NCBI GenBank assembly: GCA_013416795.1 | Contig: RQSC01000458.1 | Coordinates: forward strand, 4,781 to 19,795 | Source: Prasinococcaceae sp. CCMP 1430 | Lineage: Eukaryota; Prasinodermophyta; Palmophyllophyceae; Prasinococcales; Prasinococcaceae | Direction of reading: 5' to 3' | DNA length: 15,015 nt | Shown: positions 7,801 to 14,469 of the stretch, piece by piece | Layout: each line of letters opens with the position of its first letter | Numbering within the stretch: position 1 is the stretch's first letter | Notes under the pieces: model-generated | What the model was told of the DNA's origin: nothing | The model's database searches: none | What the model saw: the letters and a program-made list of their open reading frames with translations, nothing else | Program-made: the position numbers and the translations under genes

Positions 7801-9687
7801 GAAATCCAGAGCATCGGGCCCTCGCCACTTGTCGTCTTCCACAGGAAGAAGGGCACCACCAGTTCCTAGCGCCATCAGCTCGCCCTGGGAAATCTTCTCA
7901 GGCAAAATCGTTCTCGAGCGCCCTCGCACGTCGCGCTCCCAGATGGTGTCGCCGACCTTCGCAGCCATCTCCGCAGCGTTCTGTGCCGCAGCATACGCCG
8001 CCTGCTCCATTGCGAGGATCTGCAGTGCATCCGCGCACTTCGTGCAGTGCCACTCGCCGCTTGGCACGGCCTCGAGGCCAGCGCAGCGGTATGCGTGGAC
8101 AGCCATGGGGCAGGTCTCGCATATCACGAGAGCGTCATCAGGTGTGGAATCCAGTCCGCACACGCCGCATTGCTCGTAGTACCCATCCTCCCCAATACGA
8201 GGGACAAGCGGTGCATCTGCGCTATCTGCGGGGTGCATCACTGGCTTCGGGGAAAGCCATCGCACGTTCTGTTCCCTGAGAACGAAGCAATCTGGCTCGT
8301 CGCCATCGACGTATCCGACTGTGTGCGTGCCCTTAATGGCGTCGTAGCCTGTGACGACCCCCTCAAAGAATTCCTTCTCTTCGGGCCAGAACACTTCCAC
8401 GCGGTGGCCAATCAGCTCAATGCCCAGCGAGGATAGCTCGTGATCGTCGGGCGCGCTCACCAACCCTGTCTGCTGCGTAGTGGCCGAGCTCTTCTTTTTG
8501 CCGCGTAATTTGTTCCGGTCAGGATTTGCTGGCGGTACCGCCTCCAGCATCGGCTGGTTTGCGGCCCGGAGCGCACGCGCCTGCTTTCCCTTCTCCAACA
8601 GCGCTCGCGCAGCCTCGCAGAGGGGGCAGAGCCAAACCCCTGCGGGGGCCTCCGTCAGGGGCGGTTCGAGACACTCCATGTGGAACACGAGGGGGCAGCT
8701 TTCGCAGCACAACATCGTGGTGCCTGATTCGTCGTCGTCAACGTCGGCCTTCATGCAGTGCGCGCAGAGGTTCTCGCTTCCCATGTCATCCACCGGCGGG
8801 TGCGGTATGTCGCCCTTGAGGTTCGACGGCGGCATAGGCATGGGCGGCAGGAAGTTGAACTCCTCAGTGGAGAGGTCCTCCAGCTGCGAGTCTCCATCGT
8901 AGTACTCAATCAGGTGCTTCGTTGTGACGGCGTTGTAGCCACAGATGACGCCTTCGTACCACTGCTTCTCCTTCGGCCAATACACCTCGACGGTGTGACC
9001 AATCAGAGCACTGCCCAATTTCAAAACCCGCGAGTCCTTCGCGTTGCTGAGGCCTAGCGTCGGCTTGCGCTTCTGTGGGCGAGGGCTCCGCGCTGCATCT
9101 TTGCCAGCAGCGGCCGCGGCCGTGCGCTTCTTCCCTTCTTTGCGCGGAGCTGGTGACACGAAGTCACTGTCCCATTCGAGTCGGTACCGCGCGGGCGTTT
9201 GTCGCGCTCGGCTCGGTGTGGTGCGTGGCGCCGCAGCCGGCGACGCCACTGCCGCGCTGCCGCCACCTGGCGGCGAAGTCGGGGCATCTCCTCCGCCCTC
9301 GCCCTGGTCAACATGTTTGCTCACGCCGCACGGAGGCTGCGTCCTCTCGGCGAGGTCCTCTTCGATCGTGGCGTCATTAGCCTCCTGCTTAGCAGCGGCG
9401 GGAAGCTGCGCGGCATCGTTGTCGCGGCGGCCGCCACCAGCGCCGCCATTCGCAGCCACCGTGGCCCGACTACCATCAGCCGCGGCTTGTGAGCCGCCCG
9501 CGCCCTCGCTTCCTTTGGCGTCGGCAGCACTGGCAGGTGCCCCCCCCACGTCGCGCATACTGATGCGAATCGCGTGCCTCAGGCGCGCGTCGTCATCCAT
9601 ATTCTGCTCCTCCTGCTTGGTGAGCAGCGCGCCTCGCACGGGCCGAAGCCGCAGCTGCACGCCGCCGCTGCCATCGCCCCGCGCCAT
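1831..9687 (-). CDS. Trithorax/ATX-like histone H3K4 methyltransferase with Tudor, PHD, PWWP, FYR and SET domains (3 exons)
   Basis: Predicted exons are 9687-7555, 7396-3931 and 3782-1831 (2516 residues). It is a nuclear enzyme expected to methylate histone H3 lysine 4 using S-adenosylmethionine. Domains in order: UIM-like 31-46; Tudor 224-282; PHD 306-358 (C308, C311, C328, C331, H336, C339, C354, C357); Tudor 421-480; PHD 505-553; Tudor-like 640-700; basic repeats 814-861; Tudor 920-1005; Q-rich coil 1110-1210; PWWP 1247-1360; FYRN/FYRC about 1469-1660; PHD about 1713-1760; extended PHD to about 1945; SET 2128-2252 with IHGWGVFA, NHSCDANC and GEELTYDY; post-SET C2257, C2259, C2264; tail 2270-2516. 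The PWWP-FYR-PHD-ePHD-SET order matches plant ATX1/2; the N-terminal half is extra. All core SET motifs look intact. An alternative start, ATG at 9600, has a better context. Exon 1 could instead be a separate gene, since its frame stays open to 7282, but the phase-0 join and recurring Tudor type argue for one gene. Confidence 0.88.
3783..3930 (-). other. intron 2 of the SET gene
   Basis: The intron is 148 nt, phase 1, donor CAAGAG|GTACGC and acceptor TTTTACTCTGCAG|CTGCC. It interrupts the extended PHD finger. The join gives FHPLCARAAGYKLEV, matching the conserved FHPLCAR-A-GY block, and brings the last Cys-His pair (C1941, H1944) into frame with the earlier zinc ligands. Confidence 0.9.
6949..7092. 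repeat. 72-bp tandem duplication inside the SET gene
   Basis: Two adjacent, slightly diverged 72-bp copies (6949-7020 and 7021-7092). On the minus strand each encodes a 24-residue basic unit containing GGNAGETK and AKHKRKLQ. The lysine/arginine clusters could serve as nuclear localisation signals. Being in frame with few differences, it looks like a fairly recent coding duplication. Confidence 0.85.
7397..7554 (-). other. intron 1 of the SET gene
   Basis: The intron is 158 nt, phase 0, donor GCGACG|GTGCGT and acceptor CGTCTCGTAG|CGC. The TAG in the acceptor is also the stop that closes the exon 2 frame upstream, so exon 2 must be entered by splicing or by a start further inside. Confidence 0.7.
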
Positions 9688-9908
9688 CCGCTCGGCGCGT
9701 TCGCGTGCGCACCAGTTGCGCGTGCGGGCGCGTGCCTGCGCGTATGGTCGCCTCGTCCTCTCCGAGGCGCGAGCACTGGCTCACAGGCGACACGCTAGAG
9801 GTCTCTGCTCGCTTCGCCGCCTAAACCCTTGCGAGCCCGCGCCACCTCCCCCCCCCTCCCCCCCACACACACACCTCTGCCTTCGCGCCTGTGCTGCGCG
9901 CGGGCCTG

Positions 9909-9909
9909 N
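9909..9909. other. ambiguous base N
   Basis: This is the only undetermined base in the window. It lies one base before the first copy of the 55-bp direct repeat and may mark an unresolved repeat or a contig join. Confidence 0.95.
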
Positions 9910-9964
9910 CATGGTGAAAATGTGGATGCACATGAGCCACGGGAGAGTTCTTCGCGGCGGCGGC
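9910..9964 (+). repeat. 55-bp direct repeat, copy 1
   Basis: Identical to 10028-10082, with a 118-bp offset and 63 bp between copies. It begins CATGGTGAAAATG and ends in a CGG run. It contains several ATG triplets, so if transcribed in the U-box/R3H leader it would add upstream AUGs. Confidence 0.9.
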
Positions 9965-10027
9965 GGAGCCGAGCCGGGCTCGCGGGCGGCATGCAAACAC
10001 ATATGCGGTGATGTGCCGCCGATGGTA

Positions 10028-10082
10028 CATGGTGAAAATGTGGATGCACATGAGCCACGGGAGAGTTCTTCGCGGCGGCGGC
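10028..10082 (+). repeat. 55-bp direct repeat, copy 2
   Basis: The second identical copy. Its first ATG (10029) is in frame with the U-box/R3H coding sequence, so translation starting here would add 69 residues to that protein. No protein similarity supports this, and I prefer the start at 10236. Confidence 0.9.
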
Positions 10083-10212
10083 ACCTATCGCATCCTCGCT
10101 CCGCCTTGGTATCGCGCGCGCGCTCGGCGGGGCTGCGGGCGCCGGCGGCTGCCGCGCGACGACGTGGAGGGCGGGGGTTGGGGCGGGAGGGAGGGGGGCA
10201 GAGAGGGGGAGG

Positions 10213-10231
10213 GAGAGAGAGAGAGAGAGAG
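10213..10231 (+). repeat. GA dinucleotide run just before the U-box/R3H start
   Basis: A near-perfect GA repeat ends five bases before the chosen ATG. A shorter GA run (206-216) precedes the metaxin start by about 60 nt, so both plus-strand genes have one in their leader. It may be a simple repeat or a GAGA-type promoter/leader element. Confidence 0.7.
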
Positions 10232-10235
10232 GCGG

Positions 10236-13069
10236 ATGGCGGCGGACGGTGGAGCCGCGGTGGGCGCAGCGGCGGCGGTGGCGGCGGGGGATGGGGCGGA
10301 CGGGGCGACCCAGCAACAGCCCGGCAGAGGCGGGGGTGGCGGAGGGGGGGATGGGGGCGGCCGCGGCCGCGGTAGGGCGCGCGGACGAAGCAACGGTAGG
10401 AAGGGTCGAGGTGGCGGACGCGGAAACCATGGGCCCGGTGGGCGCGGCGGCGCGCAAGAGCGCCCAGCCCCTGACGTTGCCAGCAACGCGCACGGAGGCG
10501 CTGCTCCCGGCACTGGTGGTGATACCAGCGCCAGCACGAGCAGCACGGTGCTGAGCGCGGGTGCGGTGGCATTCCTCCCGAGAAGCGTCTCGATGGGGAA
10601 TGGATCGCCTAAAGCGATAGGCGCGCAGCAGGAGCAGGAGCAGCAGCTGCAGCAGCGGCGTGGCAGTGCAAAGACACGCGAGGGCCGTGCCAGGCGAGGC
10701 CGCCAGCAGCAGGGTGTCCCAACCGGTTCTGGCGATGGCGGCAGCGATGGCAGTGCTCCAAGCGCTGCAGGTGCCGGCGGCAGCACGCAGAGCGCTGGCG
10801 CGAGCACTTCACGGGGGGGCAAGGGCAAGGGCAGGGCCAGGACTAGGGGCAAGGAGAAGGCGAACGCGGCCGGCAGAGCTTGCGGCAAGGACAAAGCGAA
10901 GAGGAGAGCGCGCAGCGGCACGGCGGTGCGCTGGCGGGAACTTCCTGACGACGTGATTGATCCCATTACGCTTGAGCCCATCAATGCGTCCGAGGTGGCA
11001 CCGTTTGAGCTCGCGACGGGCGAAACACACTCGTATTACGACGGCGCGACTCTCGCGGGCTACTTGCTGAACAGGCGGTGCGTGTGCGCGATGCGTGGAC
11101 TCTTCTGTTGCTGCGCTCTCTCGCACAATGGGCAGGCATTAGTCGAAGCCCTCAGCATCCACGCGTCACCGAAGGCCTCTTCTTGCGCGGCCCGTCGATG
11201 TCACAGGCGTGCAGACTGTCGTTGGGCGCGTGCTGACTCGGCCCCTCCACCCACCCATTCACCCGCCACACCACCACGCACACACACACTTTTCCGGACA
11301 ATGCATATACCCCCACCTTTGCTCGCGCTGCACCCGGCGGCGCCACGCTTAGTGTCTTCTGCAACCCGACAACTGGCCTGCCGCTCACAAAGGCGGATTG
11401 CGAGGCGCTTGACCGCCATCTGATCTCTGTCGGCAGCGGCAAGAGTGGTGGCGTCACAGAGGCTTTCCTGCGCGGCCCGGACGATAAAGCAGCAGACGCC
11501 GCTACAGTGGCAGCCGAGGTGCAGGCAGCGCTCTTCGACATCAGAGGCGGCGGAGATGCCGACGGCGGCCTGCGGGTCATCGACGACAATGTCGGAATGG
11601 GCGATAATTGGGACGCCAGGGCCGCTGCTCGGCAGTACGAGGACGCGCGCGCCGCGGCGAGGGGCACCAGCGCCAGCGTTCCTGGGCGGCACACGGACTT
11701 GTCCGCCGGCGAGTTTCCACCGCTCAACCTCCCATCAGCCGCGATCGCGCAGAGCACGGCCTTGCGGCGCGCTGAGGATGCGCCTCGGCGCCCGCCACGG
11801 CAGCGTGCACGCACGCCGGCAGAGGCGTACCCGACGCTCGCCTCGGCGGCCGCGGCCATCGCGGCCGAGGAGGACGAGCGCAGCGAGCGCAGCGAGGCGC
11901 AGCGACGCGACGCACGGCGGCGCGGACGAGGCGAGGCGGGCGGTGCAGGAAACAGCGGCCGCGCCCCGCCACGGGCGCCATCCCAGCCCTCTTGGGTGGC
12001 GGCGATGGAAGTCGAGGCGCCGACCTACAAAAAGCGAGGACCCACACCGCAGTTGGAGCGCGTGTTCTACGGGGAGACCAGCGCGAGCAGTGCCAGTGGC
12101 AGCGGCGCCGGCATTGCTGGCAATACCAGTGGTGCCCGCACGGATACGGCGAGCGTCGACGCGCGACGCGCGCAGCTCGCTGCAGCCTTCGGTGTGACCA
12201 CCTCGCACGTTGGCTCGCTGGCGGCAGGCACGTCAGCGCGAAAGTTCTCGCGTGAGGTGCTCAGCCTTGCCCGGCGCAACCCAGACTTTGTCGCGCGCCT
12301 TGAGGCTGCTATCGATGCGTTCGTGGCGGGAACGTCGGCCCGCGCGCCGCTGTGGCCCATGGCCGACCGCGTGCAGCGCATGGCCGCACACGAGGCTGCC
12401 GAGCAGTGTGGGATCTCGACTTGCTCGTACGGCTCAGGTATACGCCGCTGCGTCAACATGTTCCGCGGGCGCGGAGTCGGCCCCCCTATTGCGCGCCTCA
12501 GCGAGGCCGTTCGGGCTCCAGAGAGCTCTCTCGCCAAGGGGGAGACCGTCGATGGCGTCGAGAGCGCCCAGGCCGATGGAGATGAGGTTTGCGACGACCC
12601 TTGGGCCGACGCTACTGAGCGGAGTAGAGCGCGCGCGCGCGTCGCTCCCCCGCCTGGCATGGCTTCGTCTGGCGGCAGGGCGTCTGCAGGCGCAGCTGAC
12701 GGCGCATGGGATGATGACCAGTTCGATGAGGCGGGCGCGGGAGAGCGCAGGAGCGCAATCGATGGCGGTGCTGGTACCGGTCCCCATGCGCGCTCGGGAG
12801 GCGCTGCGATGGCTGGCGCGGTAGAGGATGCCTGGGACGCGCCTGGTGGTCAGCGCAACTTGTTCGATTTGCTCGGCAGTGAGAATGAGGAGGACGAAGC
12901 CACTGAGCGTGACAGTGAAAGTGGTGAGAGTAGCGAAGACGACGGCGACTCAGCTCTCTCCCGTGGCGACAGCGCGCCCGACGAGCAAGAGCCTCGGGCT
13001 TCCGCTGCTGCTGTTGACATTGCCCCGGCCGAATGGGCGAGCGGCCATGATGGAGGCGCTGCCGATTGA
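10236..13069 (+). CDS. RGG-rich, U-box-like and R3H domain protein (2 exons)
   Basis: Exons 10236-11077 and 11353-13069 join in phase 2 (852 residues). Residues 30-72 form a Gly/Arg-rich RGG tract, usually RNA-binding; 140-228 are basic and disordered. Residues 235-300 resemble a U-box (modified RING fold without zinc, recruiting E2 ubiquitin-conjugating enzymes): LPDDVIDPITLEPI, then YYDGATLAGYLLN, then after the splice NPTTGLPLT. Residues 401-405 (EFPPL) and 439-443 (AYPTL) are short FPxL-like motifs. Residues about 594-652 match an R3H single-stranded nucleic-acid-binding domain: PMADRVQRMAAHEAAE contains the R-x3-H signature (R623, H627), followed by a CSYGSGIRR strand. The C-terminus is acidic, with scattered tryptophans (DDPW, DGAW, EDAW) and NLFDLLGSE. 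NFX1-type factors combine RING with R3H, but their cysteine-rich repeats are missing here. Likely an RNA-associated ubiquitin ligase; the substrate is unknown and ligase activity is inference. Confidence 0.8.
11078..11352 (+). other. intron of the U-box/R3H gene
   Basis: The intron is 275 nt, phase 2, donor AGGCG|GTGCGT and acceptor CGCCACGCTTAG|TGTC. Splicing gives YLLNRRVFCNPTTG, restoring continuous U-box spacing. The interior is C-rich with a CA run near 11278-11288. A 7-bp inverted repeat (11093-11099 with 11158-11164) is present, but I see no recognisable snoRNA boxes. Confidence 0.8.
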
Positions 13070-13243
13070 CCTTGCTATGGCATCGGAGCTCGATGTAATG
13101 TGCGTGTGCGACGAATCGCGAAAGCAGCGCTTCGCTCTGGCGCGGGTGGGTCGCACACCGTCCTGAGTATTTGAGTTGTGTCAAAAATGTTACTGCACGT
13201 GCCCAGCGCCGGGTTCGTGCTGCCGCGCGCCCATTCTCCAGAC
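13070..13243. other. convergent intergenic region, U-box/R3H and ATP synthase gamma 3' ends
   Basis: These 174 nt separate two convergent stop codons. A TGTAA pentamer lies at 13094-13098, 25 nt after the U-box/R3H stop. A locally AT-richer stretch (about 13163-13194) probably belongs to the 3' end of the gamma gene. No ORF of interest is seen. Confidence 0.55.
13094..13098 (+). promoter_or_regulatory. candidate poly(A) signal TGTAA, U-box/R3H gene
   Basis: TGTAA lies 25 nt downstream of the stop at 13067-13069. AT-rich pentamers are scarce in DNA of this composition, which makes the position notable. Its function is inferred by analogy with volvocine green algae. Confidence 0.3.
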
Positions 13244-14469
13244 CTAGCCTTCCAGAGCAGTGGCGCCGCTGATGATCTCAATGAGTTCTGTGGTGATGCT
13301 TGCCTGGCGGCCGCGGTTGAAGATGAGCGTGAGCTTGTCGAGCATCTCGCTCGCGTTCTTCGAAGACGAGTCCATCGCATTCATACGTGCGCCGTTCTCG
13401 GCGGTGCTGTTCTCGAGCGCCGCGTTCCACATGGTGGTCGCCATCTGAAGCTCCACCAGGTCCTGCATGTTCTCTTCGAAGCCCTCCTCGAACTCGTACA
13501 CGTTGAGCTCGTCCTGCTTCTCCTTGGCGACGAGCTCCGGCGACGCGATCGTGGCGATCGTGGGCTTGTTGGTGATGACCGACACAAAGTGGTTGAACAG
13601 GATGTGCGTCTTCTCATACGAGCCCGCCTCGAGCACCTTGTCAACGATGGCGCTGACCTGCGGGAAGGTGATGGCCACCTTGGCCATGTCGCCGATCGTC
13701 GAGTGGATCGTGCTACCGTGCGTGCGCTCCAGCTGCGCCTTGCCCTTCTCACCCACCACCAGCAGCGTGCTGTCAGTCTCGCTCTGCAGCGCCATCAGGG
13801 CGCGCGTGTACTTGACAATGGTCGAGTTCACGCCGCCGCACAGGCCCTTGTCCGAGGTGAGCGGCACGATGAGTTGCTTCTCCGCCGGAGCGTCCACGGG
13901 GTTGCCGAAGAGCGTGTAGAACGGCATCCAGATGCCGCGCGAGCCGTGCATTTTGGTCTCGGCCTGGCGCAGCTTGGACGCGGCAACCATCTTCATGGCC
14001 GACGTGATCTTCTGGACGTTCCTCACCGACTTCATGCGCTGCTTGACGATGTTCAGCTGGCCGGCGTTACCGCGCGCGCCGAACGGCGTCGCGTTGCTGT
14101 TGGTGGCGAAGAGGCGCAGCCACAGGTGCAGGTGCGCGGTTGGCGGTGCAGGGTGGCGCGTTGCCGCGAGTGGTGCGGTATGTCAGCACGAGCGAGGCTG
14201 AAACGCGCAACGGCGCCGTGGGGCTGCGGCACGTTTCCCCCGGCTGCATCGCCGCGCGGCAATCGACACGGAGGTGCACACTTCCTCCGATCGCTTCCCT
14301 CTTCCCCTCCTCCCCCCCCGCTGCTTTCGCGCGGCTGCGCGCGGCCGCGGCGCGGCGCCCACCCACGCCCAGAGGTCGCGGCGCCGCCCGCCCCAACCCT
14401 AAAAGTAGTTGGTGTTGGTGCACACGCCCGGCAGCCAGCCACCCGCGCGGGCCCGCCATCACGGCGCAT
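13244..14469 (-). CDS. mitochondrial F1F0 ATP synthase gamma subunit (2 exons, first tentative)
   Basis: The main exon is 14096-13244; a tentative first exon is 14469-14426, joined in phase 2, for 298 residues in total, the usual mitochondrial gamma length. Gamma is the central rotor shaft of F1 in the matrix, coupling proton flow through F0 to ATP formation. Diagnostic blocks are MKSVRNVQKITSAMKMVAAS at the start of the N-terminal coiled-coil helix, LTSDKGLCGGVNS, and the C-terminal helix with NASEMLDKLTLIFNR and TTELIEIISGATAL. No insertion of the kind used for redox control in chloroplast gamma is seen, so I assign it to mitochondria. The ATG at 14035 lies inside the conserved helix and a stop lies upstream in frame with no other ATG, so an upstream exon is required. 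The proposed one encodes an arginine-rich start (MRRDGGPARVAGCRA), plausible as a matrix presequence. Family confidence is very high; exon 1 confidence is low. Confidence 0.92.
14097..14425 (-). other. tentative intron 1 of the ATP synthase gamma gene
   Basis: The intron is 329 nt, donor CGGGC|GTGTGC and acceptor CTCTTCGCCACCAACAG|CAAC. The acceptor has a good pyrimidine tract. The donor differs from the GTRCGY form of the others. A second acceptor, CCGGCCAG|CTGAAC, lies about 37 nt further into the gene and would require another donor or phase. Confidence 0.35.

Larger units (their letters stand above)
9688..10235. promoter_or_regulatory. divergent 5' region between the SET gene and the U-box/R3H gene
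   Basis: These 548 nt lie between two divergent start codons, so they probably hold both promoters and leaders. Visible contents are C-rich runs at about 9847-9864, a short CA run at 9864-9874, one N at 9909, a perfect 55-bp direct repeat, a short inverted repeat (9985-9991 with 10014-10020), and a GA run at 10213-10231. I see no TATA box. The frame of the downstream gene is open back to ATGs at 10008 and 10029, but the encoded residues are not recognisable. Confidence 0.5.

Noticed and set aside
9910-10082. Mobile-element ends (terminal repeats) in the divergent promoter
   Set aside because: The two 55-bp copies are direct, only 63 bp apart, with no coding sequence between them and no clear target-site duplication or terminal inverted repeats.
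9044-10375. 443-codon plus-strand frame crossing the divergent promoter
   Set aside because: It overlaps the SET protein N-terminus antisense, runs through the ambiguous base and the 55-bp repeat, and its product is low-complexity throughout.
10085-10984. 299-codon minus-strand proline-rich frame opposite the first exon of the U-box/R3H gene
   Set aside because: It is the antisense of the RGG and Gly/Ala-rich tract, and its proline runs are pure composition. The plus strand continues into a recognisable U-box.
11078-11352. Intronic snoRNA in the U-box/R3H intron
   Set aside because: The intron is larger than the others and has a 7-bp inverted repeat and a CTGA, but no convincing box C (RUGAUGA) or H/ACA arrangement with paired ends.
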